Shown: piece by piece, positions 51,462-59,087 of the stretch | How the letters are laid out: every line of letters starts with the position of its first letter | How positions within the stretch are numbered: position 1 is the stretch's first letter | Notes under the pieces: generated by a model | The model's input: the letters and a program-made list of their open reading frames with translations, nothing else | Database searches by the model: none | Told to the model about the DNA's origin: nothing | Made by a program: the position numbers and the translations under genes | NCBI GenBank assembly: GCA_963820315.1 | Contig: CAWFZK010000029.1 | Span: forward strand, 40,759-104,758 | Direction of reading: 5' to 3' | Source of the DNA: JACVRW01 sp963820315 | Lineage (GTDB): Bacteria > Actinomycetota > Thermoleophilia > Solirubrobacterales > Thermoleophilaceae | Length of the DNA stretch: 64,000 nucleotides

Positions 51462-52162
51462 GCGACAACGGCATGCTCAAGATGAAGGAGCTCGCCGAGG
51501 CGAGCGGCGTCAGCGCAGGCACGATCAAGCACTACCTCCGCGAGGGGCTGTTGGGCGAGGGCTCGGACATCGTCAAGACCTCGCGCAACATGGCCTGGTA
51601 CCCGCCCGAGTACGTCGACCGCATCAAGCTGATCAAGCAGCTCCAGGAGGAGCGCTTCATGCCGCTCAAGGTGATCAAGTCGATGCTCGACGAGGACCCC
51701 GAGCGCACGCGCGCGCTGGTCGAGCTCGAGGACCGCATCCTCGAGCGCGCGCAGGCGGGGGAGCGCGCACGCGTGTCGGCGGCCGAGCTGAGGCGCCGCT
51801 ACGACATCCCCCAGGCGGTGCTCGACCGCCTGCGCGAGCTCGAGGTGCTCGCGCCGAACTCACGCGGCTTTGGCCCGCGCGACGTCGAGATCGTCGCGGC
51901 GATCAGCCGCTTCCGCGCCGGCGGCTACGACGAGCGCATCGGCTTCACGGTCTACGACACGCTGCGCTACAAGCGCGCGCTCGAGCAGCTCGTCAAGGAG
52001 GAGGTCCAGATCCTGCTCGACCGGCTGGCGGGCGAGCTCGATCCCGACAGCGCCGTCGACCTGATCGGCCGCGGCCTCGAGCCGCTCGGCGAGCTGATGG
52101 CGGCGCTGCACCAGAAGGCGCTCGTCGCCGAGCTGCAGCGCCAGCGCGCCGCGCGCGTCTAG
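51458..52162 (+). CDS. MerR-family transcriptional regulator
   Basis: A 234-residue MerR-type regulator. The N-terminal HTH reads MKELAEASGVSAGTIKHYLREGLL (9-32). It is followed by DRIKLIKQLQEERFMPLKVIKSMLDEDPERT, the second helix pair and wing of the MerR DNA-binding domain. The rest is helical and has no cysteine cluster, so a metal sensor is unlikely; acyl-CoA or a pathway intermediate is more plausible. It lies last in an operon with BKACE and CoA transferase (GTGA overlap) and probably controls it. No operator resembling a MerR site was identified upstream of that operon. Confidence 0.85.
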
Positions 52163-52440
52163 AAGATCTCGAGTACGAGCCAGACGCCGGCGGCGAGCGC
52201 GCCGGCGGCAACGAGCACGACCCCGAGCTCGGCTGCGGCCTTGATCCGGCCGGGACGCAACATGAGGACCCCGATCGCCGCAAGCGGTGTGAACAGGCAG
52301 GCCGGCGCGAAGTAGACGACGTTGCCGTGGCACTCGTCCTCGCAGCCGTAGGAGGCGGAGTAGGCGAACACGAGCGCCGCCGCGAGCGGGAGGATCAGGA
52401 GGAGGCCGATGATGTGACGGAGGCGACTACGGTCGTGCAC
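52159..52440 (-). CDS. Small membrane protein of unknown function
   Basis: A 93-residue protein with three hydrophobic segments: IIGLLLILPLAAALVFAY, VVYFAPACLFTPLAAIGVLML and LGVVLVAAGALAAGVWLVLE. Between the first two is a cysteine-containing loop, YGCEDECHGN. No function is recognised. The GTG start at 52440 is three bases from the CapA-like stop on the same strand, so they may be one unit. It overlaps the MerR stop by four bases on the opposite strand. Confidence 0.6.
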   Translation of the reverse strand: MHDRSRLRHIIGLLLILPLAAALVFAYSASYGCEDECHGNVVYFAPACLFTPLAAIGVLMLRPGRIKAAAELGVVLVAAGALAAGVWLVLEIF

Positions 52441-52443
52441 GCG

Positions 52444-53475
52444 CTACGGACGCAACGGCCGGATGCCCGGTCGTCTTCCGGCGACGCTCACCGTGCTGTT
52501 CCAGGCCGCCGTCCCCGGCTGCGCCGGCAGGACGGTGTAGTCGGGGTGGCTCACCCAGGTGGGCACGTAGCGGATCCGTCGCAACCGCGGGCGCTCCCCC
52601 GGCGGCATGAAGAAGTCGATGAGCGCGATCAGCCCGTACTGCGAGGCGGCCGGGCAGCAGGCGGCCGTCTGGTTCGAGACGAGGTTGCCCTCACCGAAGA
52701 CGACCGGCTTGCCGCGCACCTTGCGGATCGGCTGAACGACGTGGGCGTGCTGGCCCACGATCGCGTCGATCGCCGGCGACCTCGTCAGCTGCCGCGCGAG
52801 CTCGGCCTGCTCGGGCGTGACGCCATGCACGTACTCGGCGCCCCAGTGCATGTTCACGATCACCAGGTCGGCGCCCTGCGCCCGCGCGCGCCGAGCGTCG
52901 CGCAGGATCGGGCCCGGGCCCGCCCAGTTCACGCTCCACGTGTGCGGCACCGCCTGCCCGTTCGAGATGCTCGTGTAGGCGAGGAAGGCGACCTTGTGCC
53001 CTTTGACGTCGAGCATCGGGATGCGGCGGCGCTCAGCGGGCGAGCGGGCGCTGCCCGAGTGCGGGATGCCAGCGCGGTCGAGCGCCCGCAGCGTCGTGTC
53101 GATGCCGTACTGCCCGGCGTCGAGGCTGTGGTTGGAGGCGGTGCTGCAGGCGTCCCAGCCGACCTTCTTGATCGAGCGCGCGAGGGCCGGCGGCGTGCGG
53201 AAGCTCGGGTAGCCCATCACCGGCCCGGGCACGAGCGGCGTCTCGACGTGGCAGAGCGCGAGGTCGGCGCCGGCTATGTGGCGCTTGACGCGGTCGAAGA
53301 GCGGGGCGAAGTCGTATGTCGATCCACCGCCGAGGGCGAGCGCGCGCGCCGCCACGGGCGTGTGGATGAGGAAGTCACCGGACGCGGCGACCGTGACGTT
53401 CGACTCGGGCGCCGGCTGAACCGGCTGGGCCTGCGCGAAGCTGAGCGCGAGGGCGAGCAGCCCAACTTTCACCAT
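52444..53475 (-). CDS. CapA-family protein (poly-gamma-glutamate synthesis-like)
   Basis: A 343-residue exported protein with a short signal (MVKVGLLALALSFAQAQ). The body is a CapA/metallophosphatase-like domain: VTVAASGDFLIHTPVAARAL at the start, LALCHVETPLVPGPVMGYPSFRTPP, ACSTASNHSLDAGQYGID, VIVNMHWGAEYVHGVTPEQ and AIVGQHAHVVQPIRKVRGKPVVFGEGN. These match the family seen beside poly-gamma-glutamate capsule genes. No capsule synthase is near, so the role may be general surface polymer handling. Confidence 0.87.
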   Translation of the reverse strand: MVKVGLLALALSFAQAQPVQPAPESNVTVAASGDFLIHTPVAARALALGGGSTYDFAPLFDRVKRHIAGADLALCHVETPLVPGPVMGYPSFRTPPALARSIKKVGWDACSTASNHSLDAGQYGIDTTLRALDRAGIPHSGSARSPAERRRIPMLDVKGHKVAFLAYTSISNGQAVPHTWSVNWAGPGPILRDARRARAQGADLVIVNMHWGAEYVHGVTPEQAELARQLTRSPAIDAIVGQHAHVVQPIRKVRGKPVVFGEGNLVSNQTAACCPAASQYGLIALIDFFMPPGERPRLRRIRYVPTWVSHPDYTVLPAQPGTAAWNSTVSVAGRRPGIRPLRP

Positions 53476-53594
53476 CTCCGCTCACTCCCGTAACTCTCGT
53501 CACCCACGTGTCGCACGGCGCCCGGGATCATCGCGGCATGACCCTCAACGCGCCACCGTTGGTCAGCGCCGACCACTGCAGCGGGCGCCGGCGC

Positions 53595-54676
53595 CTACCA
53601 CGCAACCTCGTGATCCTCCATGACCCCGTAGCCCTCGGCGAGCGTGATCGAGTGCGGGGTGCGTAGGGGCACGGGGCGGCGTGGCGCCGGGGGTGGGGCT
53701 ACCGGGCGGCGTGGCGCCGGGGGTGGGGCTACCGGGCGGCGTGGCGCCGGGGGTGGGGCTGCCGGACGGGGTGGCGCCGGGGGCGAGGGCGCCCGGCAGC
53801 GCGCCGCTGAATGTCCCGAACGGCTGGACATAGCGACTGCGCACGACGCCGAGCGACATCGAGTGCTCGCGCGCCGACCAGCGCTCGAAGGCGAGGCCGC
53901 CCACCCGTGACAGATCGCCCGCAAACGGCTGCGGCTCCACCTCGTACGGCTCGCCGTCGATCCAGACCGTGCGCTCGCTCGCCTCCGGCGCGTCGTGCAC
54001 GCCGTCGACGAAGTTCCAGGCGACCGTGAGCCCGTCGCCCGTGCGGCCGACGCCGGCCGACCAGCGCCACGCGGTGTGACGCGCGTGGTAGCCCGCGGAC
54101 TCGTCGATGAAGCCGTGCTCGCCGTCAAAACTGAATAGGAGGGGCGCCGGTACGCCCGGGCCTGCCTCGATGCGCACCTGGCCGCGAACGTGCACAGGGG
54201 CCCGCTTGGCCGTCCAGATGTAGGAGCGGCCATGCGGCGAGACGACCTCGACGGCGGGAGTCTCGCGGAGCTCCAGCTCGATCGAGACACGCGGCCCGCG
54301 ACGCGCGCGGGCGTGGACGCTGACCCGTGACGGCGTGAGCCGGACGCCGCCGCGCGACAGCGTGGTGCGCTCGAGCAGGGTGCCGTCCGGTAGCGCGAGC
54401 GCCCACCAGCGTTGCGGGAGACCGCCCACGTGCGCCTCGCCGGCGCAGAGCATCAGCTCGGCGGTGTAGACGCCGACGTAGCGCCAGCGCTTGAGCGGTC
54501 GCCGGTCGCGCACGAGCGGCATCGCGGGCGGGCGGCAGCGGGACGCCGAGCGTGTGGACACGCGGGCCGCGGACGGGCAGCGTGGCGGCCGGACCCGGGG
54601 CGGCCCCCAGTCGCGCGTCCCCGCCCTGCTGTGACGCGGGTCGCGCCGGTGCGTCTTGCGCCGCAGGCGAGTCCAT
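53595..54676 (-). pseudogene. DUF2804 family protein, broken by two single-base shifts
   Basis: Three frames together give a full DUF2804 protein. The N-terminus from ATG 54676 reads MDSPAAQDAPARPASQQ and on to VRGPRVHTLGVPLPPAR. One extra base at about 54523-54525 shifts it to MPLVRDRRPLKRWRYVG, then MLCAGEAHVGGLPQRWW and SFDGEHGFIDESAGYHARH. After YVQPFGTFSGALPG a 30-nt tandem repeat (coding PPGSPTPGAT) intervenes, and a second shift restores HSITLAEGYGVMEDHEVAW with its stop at 53595. The total is 3n+2, as two insertions predict. DUF2804 function is unknown. It lies divergent from the nitrilase operon. Confidence 0.7.
53660..53795. repeat. 30-nt tandem repeat inside the DUF2804 gene
   Basis: A 30-nt unit starting GTGGCGCCGGGGGTGGGG is repeated in tandem about three and a half times (about 53680-53780), with a diverged copy at each end. 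On the coding strand each unit adds the ten residues PPGSPTPGAT. The period is a multiple of three, so the expansion itself keeps frame; the nearby shift is separate. Repeat slippage is the likely origin. Confidence 0.8.
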
Positions 54677-54749
54677 GCGGCGATGCTACGGCGATGCCGG
54701 GCGCCGCTGCGTTCAGCCGACGGGCGCGACCCGCAACGGGCCTCCGCCC

Positions 54750-54789
54750 GCGACCCTCCACCGCCCTCCGGCGCGACCCTCCACCGCCC
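54750..54789. repeat. 17-nt direct repeat upstream of the nitrilase promoter
   Basis: GCGACCCTCCACCGCCC occurs at 54750-54766 and again at 54773-54789, a 23-nt period. It lies in the 173-base divergent gap between the DUF2804 start and the nitrilase start. It could be an activator site or a slippage product; nothing in the sequence decides between these. Confidence 0.5.
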
Positions 54790-54810
54790 CGGCGCTCCCC
54801 CCGCAGCAGT

Positions 54811-54838
54811 TACACTGCAGATTGACTGGTCAGTCAAT
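54811..54838 (+). promoter_or_regulatory. Nitrilase-TetR promoter with TetR-type operator
   Basis: TACACT (54811-54816) fits a -10 element. Four bases on is ATTGACTGGTCAGTCAAT (54821-54838), with perfect 8-bp arms around GT, the classic TetR-family operator form, covering the expected transcription start. GGGGAGGAG follows at once as the ribosome binding site for ATG 54850. The TetR gene second in the operon is the natural repressor. Confidence 0.7.
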
Positions 54839-54849
54839 GGGGAGGAGCG

Positions 54850-55740
54850 ATGCGAGTCGCTGCAGTTCAACTCGAATCGACGGTGGACACCGAGAGCAAT
54901 CTCGCGACCGCCGAGCGGCTCGTGCGCGCCGCCGCGGCGGAAGGCGCCGAGCTGGTGGTACTGCCCGAGCGGCTCGACATCCGAGGGGCGGCGGCCGACT
55001 ATCTCGCGGGCGCCGAGCCCCTGGACGGCCGGTCGGTCAGCTGGGCGCGTGCGCTCGCGCGCGAGCTCGGCATCGACCTCGTGGCGGGCTCCGTGTCCGA
55101 GCGCCGCGAAGGTCATGAGCGCGTCGGCAACACGTCCGTCCACGTCGGGCCCGACGGCGAGCTCAAGGCCGTCTACCGCAAGATCCACATGTTCGACGTG
55201 GTGGTGGGCGACGTCGAGTACCGCGAGTCCGAGAGCTCGGAGCCGGCCGACGAGATCGTCGTCTCGGAAACCGCGGGCGGCGTCGGCCTCGGGCTGTCGG
55301 TCTGCTACGACCTGCGCTTCCCCGAGCTGTACCGGATCCTCGCGCTGCAGGGCGCGCGCATCGTGACCGTGCCCGCCAACTTCACGCGCATCACGGGCGA
55401 GGCGCACTGGGAGATCCTGCTGCGCGCGCGGGCGATCGAGAACCAGGTCTTCGTGATCGCGCCCGGCCAGGGCAACCGTCCGGGCCCCGAGGGCGACAGC
55501 TACGGCAACTCGATGATCATCGACCCCTGGGGAGAGGTGCTGGCGCGGGCGCCGGCCGAGGGCGCCGTCGCGATCTCCGCCGAGCTCGACCTGGCCCGCC
55601 AGGACGAGATCAGGGAGCAGCTCCCGAGCCTCGCCAACCGCGTCGCGGCCGCCTACCGCTGGCCGGCCGACGCCGAGCTCGCCGCGAACGCCCGCGGCGC
55701 GGCGCTGGCCGCGGGCTCCCGCTCGGAGGGGACCGGCTGA
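54850..55740 (+). CDS. Carbon-nitrogen hydrolase (nitrilase superfamily, omega-amidase-like)
   Basis: A 296-residue nitrilase-superfamily amidase. The catalytic triad is complete: Glu40 in VVLPERLD, Lys111 in VYRKIHMFD and Cys152 in SVCYDLRFPELYR. These contexts fit the Nit2/omega-amidase or deaminated glutathione amidase branch. RARAIENQVFVIAPGQ near 197 and YGNSMIIDPWGEVL near 221 are also typical. It hydrolyses a small amide in the cytoplasm. Its start follows a strong ribosome site just after a TetR-type operator, and it is coupled by TGATG to the TetR gene. Confidence 0.9.
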   Translation: MRVAAVQLESTVDTESNLATAERLVRAAAAEGAELVVLPERLDIRGAAADYLAGAEPLDGRSVSWARALARELGIDLVAGSVSERREGHERVGNTSVHVGPDGELKAVYRKIHMFDVVVGDVEYRESESSEPADEIVVSETAGGVGLGLSVCYDLRFPELYRILALQGARIVTVPANFTRITGEAHWEILLRARAIENQVFVIAPGQGNRPGPEGDSYGNSMIIDPWGEVLARAPAEGAVAISAELDLARQDEIREQLPSLANRVAAAYRWPADAELAANARGAALAAGSRSEGTG

Positions 55741-56378
55741 TGGCGACCGCATCGAAGTCGAACGGCGGCGTCGACAAGCGCAGGCTGATCCTCGATGCCG
55801 GCGTGCGCGTGTTCGCGCGCCGCGGCTTCCACCACTGCCGGGTGTCCGACGTCGCCGACGAGGCGGGCGTGGCCTACGGGCTCGTCTACCACTACTTCGA
55901 TTCGAAGGAGGAGATCCTCAACACGCTCTTCCTCGAGCGCTGGCAGATCATGCTCGACGCGATCGCGGAGATCGACGCGAGCGATCTCGACGTCCGCGAG
56001 AAGCTGCACGCGGTCGCCAGCTTCATCATCGAGTCCTACCGGCACGATCCCGACCTGATGAAGGTGATCATCGTCGAGGTCACGCGCGCGGCGAACTCGT
56101 TCGGAGCGCTTCACCTCGAGAAGATCCGCGAGGCGTACTCGGGCATCGCGGGGATCGTCGAGTCGGCGCGCGAGGACGGTTCGTTCAAGCCGGGCATCCC
56201 CGCCGAGTTCGCCGCGATGTGCTTCTACGGCGCGATCGAGCAGCTGCTCACGGGCTGGATCTTCGAGGTGCTGCCCAGAACCGACGACGAGTTCGAGCGG
56301 GCCAAGGGCATGGTGGTCGAGGCCATCTGCGGCGGCCTGGAGACGGCGGGGCCGGGCGGTGCGGCGGCGTCTGCTTGA
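55740..56378 (+). CDS. TetR-family transcriptional regulator
   Basis: A 212-residue TetR regulator. The HTH reads VDKRRLILDAGVRVFARRGFHHCRVSDVADEAGVAYGLVYHYFDSKEEIL (11-60), including the usual VYHYFxSKEE at the end. The rest is an all-helical ligand domain of the FadR/QacR-like kind (REKLHAVASFIIESY and LEKIREAYSGI). The start overlaps the nitrilase stop. It probably represses its own operon through the ATTGACTG/CAGTCAAT dyad at 54821. The ligand is unknown. Confidence 0.9.
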   Translation: MATASKSNGGVDKRRLILDAGVRVFARRGFHHCRVSDVADEAGVAYGLVYHYFDSKEEILNTLFLERWQIMLDAIAEIDASDLDVREKLHAVASFIIESYRHDPDLMKVIIVEVTRAANSFGALHLEKIREAYSGIAGIVESAREDGSFKPGIPAEFAAMCFYGAIEQLLTGWIFEVLPRTDDEFERAKGMVVEAICGGLETAGPGGAAASA

Positions 56379-56388
56379 ATCCGGCGCC

Positions 56389-56526
56389 GTGAACAACGAT
56401 CTGTCCAAGCGCCTGATGTGGAGCGGCTTGCTGGCGGGGCTTGGCGCGCTCACCTCGATAGTCGCGACCAGGCTCGCCACGGCGATCTGGGTCCGGGTCT
56501 TCCACGAGGATCCACCGATCGACTGA
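56389..56526 (+). CDS. Short DUF4235-like membrane protein
   Basis: A 45-residue protein starting with GTG at 56389: NNDLSKRLMWSGLLAGLG, one hydrophobic helix, then a compact TRLATAIWVRVFHEDPP end. The W and the closing DPP resemble DUF4235 (a small actinobacterial membrane protein). Its TGA overlaps the next ATG (TGATG), so it is first in an operon with three further small membrane-associated genes. It is too short for the automatic gene-length cut-offs often used and is easily missed. Confidence 0.6.
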   Translation: MNNDLSKRLMWSGLLAGLGALTSIVATRLATAIWVRVFHEDPPID

Positions 56527-56810
56527 TGGCGGACGAGCCGAGCCCGGACGCGGTGCCGGACGCCGCCGAGGACACCGCGGTGAGAAGCGACCCAGCGAGT
56601 GGGACCGCGAACGCGGGCGCCGCTGCCGGAAGCGCCCCCAGCCAGGGTGTGAATCAAGGTGCGACGGGTAACCGACCGCTTGGTGAGTCGCCGTTGAGCG
56701 CGCAAGCAACAGAGAAGGACGCCTTCGCCGAGCGTCCCGAGGCCTTCGTCGGCGCCGCCTTCGCGGGCGGCCTGGTGCTGGCGATCGTCATGCGGCGCCT
56801 GGCGCGATGA
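56526..56810 (+). CDS. Small protein with a disordered acidic part and a C-terminal helix
   Basis: A 94-residue protein. The first 70 residues are low-complexity and acidic/polar (DEPSPDAVPDAAEDTAV, then GAAAGSAPSQGVNQG). One membrane helix follows, FVGAAFAGGLVLAIVMRRLAR, anchoring the C-terminus. Family not recognised. It sits between the DUF4235-like gene (TGATG overlap) and the holin-like gene (ATGA overlap), so it belongs to the same four-gene unit. Confidence 0.6.
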   Translation: MADEPSPDAVPDAAEDTAVRSDPASGTANAGAAAGSAPSQGVNQGATGNRPLGESPLSAQATEKDAFAERPEAFVGAAFAGGLVLAIVMRRLAR

Positions 56811-57283
56811 CACCCGGTGACGGCATCCCGCCCCGGGACACCGCCGAGAAGTCGCTCGGCGAGATCGTCGGCGAGGTCTCCGAGAAGGCATCGCTGCTGG
56901 TCCGCGAGGAGATCGAGCTCGCCAAGGCCGAGGTCACCGCCAAGGTCACGAGCCTCGGAAAGGGCGCCGGAATCGCGGCGGCCGCCGGGGTCTTCCTGAT
57001 CTTCGGCGTGACGATGTTCTTCCACTTCTTCGCCTGGTTCCTCAACGACCTGTTCGACTGGAACAGCATCTGGCCGGGCTTCGGGATCACCGCGCTGCTC
57101 CTCTTCATCCTGGCCGCGATCGCCGGCTTCGTCGCGTACCGGCTCTTCCAGAAGGGGGCGCCGCCCACGCCCGACATGGCGATCGAGCAGGCCAAGCTCA
57201 CGCGCGCGGAGCTCGAACACCAGAACATCGAACGCGATCAGGTCAAGCGAACGCTCGAGAGGGGCGAGGAGGTCGTGCACTGA
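56807..57283 (+). CDS. Phage-holin superfamily III-like membrane protein (DUF1469)
   Basis: A 158-residue protein. An amphipathic N-terminal part, LGEIVGEVSEKASLLVREEIELAKAEV (17-43), is followed by two membrane segments, AGIAAAAGVFLIFGVTMFF and GITALLLFILAAIAGFVAY. A charged C-terminal tail ends ERDQVKRTLERGEEVVH. This is the DUF1469 / actinobacterial 'putative holin superfamily' pattern. Despite the name, such proteins are chromosomal and not lysis proteins as far as known. It lies before the DUF3618 gene with a TGATG overlap. Confidence 0.8.
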   Translation: MTPGDGIPPRDTAEKSLGEIVGEVSEKASLLVREEIELAKAEVTAKVTSLGKGAGIAAAAGVFLIFGVTMFFHFFAWFLNDLFDWNSIWPGFGITALLLFILAAIAGFVAYRLFQKGAPPTPDMAIEQAKLTRAELEHQNIERDQVKRTLERGEEVVH

Positions 57284-57519
57284 TGGCGAACGGTGGACCC
57301 ACTCGCAACCCCGAGATGATCCGCGCGTCGATCGAGGAGACCCGGCGCGAGCTGACCTTCTCGGTCGAGGACCTGCGCTCGAAGGTCGCCGAGGTCACGG
57401 ATTGGCGCCATCAGCTCATCAAGAACCGCCGCACCGCCCTGATCGGCGCTGCGGTCGCGGGCTTCGTCGTGGGCGGCGGGGTCGCGGCCACGATTTCCCT
57501 GCTGTCCGGCAGAAAGTAG
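57283..57519 (+). CDS. DUF3618 protein
   Basis: A 78-residue protein. The segment PEMIRASIEETRRELTFSVEDLRSKV (9-34) is the DUF3618 signature, and one C-terminal helix, RTALIGAAVAGFVVGGGVAATISLL, anchors it. DUF3618 regularly occurs after DUF1469 in actinobacteria, as here. Function is unknown; a link to cell-envelope stress has been suggested from context only. It is last in the four-gene unit starting at 56389, and 97 bases separate it from the sulfotransferase-like gene. Confidence 0.85.
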   Translation: MANGGPTRNPEMIRASIEETRRELTFSVEDLRSKVAEVTDWRHQLIKNRRTALIGAAVAGFVVGGGVAATISLLSGRK

Positions 57520-57616
57520 GTCTCGCGACCACGGGCGCCGGCCAGCCCGGATAGGCTGCACGCGGCCCAAACGGGCGCGCCAGCGCCTACCCCCGTGAAG
57601 TGGAGGACCTAATTTC

Positions 57617-58279
57617 ATGAAGTTGCTCGGAGTTGGTTTCGGCCGCACCGGCACGATGTCGTTGAAGGGAGCTCTGGAGGAGCTCGGCCTTCCCACGTTC
57701 CACATGATCGACCTGATCATGGGTGAGAACCGCGATCGCGACCTCCAGTACTGGATCAAGATCGCGAACGACGAGCCCGTCGACTGGGAAGAGGTGTTCG
57801 AGCCCTGGGAGGCAACCGTCGACTGGCCCGCCGCCTCGCGTTGGGAGCAGCTGATCGAGGCATTCCCGGATGCGCCCGTGCTGCTCAACTATCGGGACTT
57901 CGACGGGTTCTACAAGAGCTGTGAGAACACCATCCTGGCCGTCAAGGAGGCCGCGATGGCCGGCGAGCTGAAGGAAGACGCGAACCGCGAGGGTCCGTTA
58001 CCGGAGCTCTGGGGCGTGATCGAGAAGTTGATCTGGCAGGGAGACTTCCAGGGCAACTTCAAGGACAAGGAATGGGTGCGCCAGATGTACTGGGAGCGCA
58101 TCGAGACGATCAAGCAGACGGTCGACGCCGACCGCCTGATCGTCTGGGAGCTCGGCGTGGACGGCTGGGAGCCGATCTGCGAGAAGCTCGGCGTGGCCGT
58201 GCCCGACAAGCCCTTCCCGCACCTGCATGACACGAACGAGTTCCGGACCGAGTTCGGCCTCGAACCGATAGCGGCCTGA
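57617..58279 (+). CDS. Sulfotransferase family protein
   Basis: A 220-residue P-loop sulfotransferase (Sulfotransfer_4-type). GVGFGRTGTMSLKGALEELG (5-24) is the PAPS 5'-phosphosulfate loop. DWPAASRWEQLIEAFPDAPVLLNYRDFDGFYKSC near 76-109 gives the 3'-phosphate contacts (Arg and Ser). RLIVWELGVDGWEPICEKLGV closes the fold. It may transfer sulfate or phosphate-like groups to a small molecule; the substrate is unknown. A related gene follows 43 bases downstream, so this pair arose by duplication. The leader has TGGAGG ten bases before ATG. Confidence 0.8.
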   Translation: MKLLGVGFGRTGTMSLKGALEELGLPTFHMIDLIMGENRDRDLQYWIKIANDEPVDWEEVFEPWEATVDWPAASRWEQLIEAFPDAPVLLNYRDFDGFYKSCENTILAVKEAAMAGELKEDANREGPLPELWGVIEKLIWQGDFQGNFKDKEWVRQMYWERIETIKQTVDADRLIVWELGVDGWEPICEKLGVAVPDKPFPHLHDTNEFRTEFGLEPIAA

Positions 58280-58322
58280 CACCTCACCCGCAACAACCCA
58301 ACCCCCACCTGTAAGGAGACCC

Positions 58323-59087
58323 ATGAAACTGATTGGCGCAGGGTTGCCGCGAACGGCAACCACGACCCAGTTGATCGCGCTCGAGATGCTCGGCTTCCCC
58401 TGCTACCACATGCGGGACATGATGTCCGACCTCACGACGAGCGTCCCGCAGTGGCGCAAGGCGCTGGAGGGCGATGGCGATTGGGAGGAGATCTTCGAGG
58501 GCAAGGAGTCGATCGTCGACTGGCCCGGCGGGTACCACTGGCGCGAGCTGATGGACGTCTATCCCGACGCCAAGGTGCTGCTGAGCGTCCGCGACGCCGA
58601 CAGCTGGGTGCGCAGCATGCACAACACGATCGCCGCGATCTGGTTCGGCGACAACCTGATGCATCACCTCGCCATGGCGCAGTACCACATCGACCCGCTC
58701 TACGCCTCGTGGCTCGACGTCCTCGGCGATATGTGGACCAAGGCGGACATCATGATGGCCAGCCGAGGCGATGCCGACGCGATGGCCGCCGACATGAACC
58801 GCTGGAACCAGGAGATCATCGACACAGTCCCCTCCGAGCGGCTGCTCGTGTGGTATCCGACGGACGGCTGGGAGCCCCTCTGCGAGTTCCTGGAGGTGCC
58901 GGTTCCCGACGGGCCGGTCCCGAACGTAAACGACACCGAGAACTTCCAGAAGAACCTCATCATGGGTCCCGCCATCAACGCGATCAACGCCTGGTGGGAG
59001 GAGAACAATCCGCAGGAGCACCAGCCCGGCCATCTGGACGCCGATGACGCGGCTGCGAAGCGCGGCCCGGCTGCCGCTTCGGCCTAG
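58323..59087 (+). CDS. Sulfotransferase family protein, divergent paralogue
   Basis: A 254-residue paralogue of the preceding gene. Its loop reads GAGLPRTATTTQLIALEMLG (5-24), with Ala in place of the second loop Gly. DWPGGYHWRELMDVYPDAKVLLSVRDADSWVRSM near 66-99 keeps the PAPS 3' site. LLVWYPTDGWEPLCEFLEVPVPDGPVPNVNDTENF has the same end. An extra 30-residue tail (PQEHQPGHLDADDAAA) has no counterpart. AAGGAG lies six bases before ATG. The altered loop makes activity uncertain. Confidence 0.8.
   Translation: MKLIGAGLPRTATTTQLIALEMLGFPCYHMRDMMSDLTTSVPQWRKALEGDGDWEEIFEGKESIVDWPGGYHWRELMDVYPDAKVLLSVRDADSWVRSMHNTIAAIWFGDNLMHHLAMAQYHIDPLYASWLDVLGDMWTKADIMMASRGDADAMAADMNRWNQEIIDTVPSERLLVWYPTDGWEPLCEFLEVPVPDGPVPNVNDTENFQKNLIMGPAINAINAWWEENNPQEHQPGHLDADDAAAKRGPAAASA

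Noticed and set aside
53660..53795. Evenly spaced repeats that could be a CRISPR array
   Set aside because: The 30-nt units are directly adjacent with no spacers between them and lie in a coding frame as a ten-residue repeat; no cas gene is near.
56807..57283. Prophage remnant, because of a holin-like gene
   Set aside because: DUF1469 is a chromosomal actinobacterial family; no endolysin, capsid, integrase or attachment site is near.
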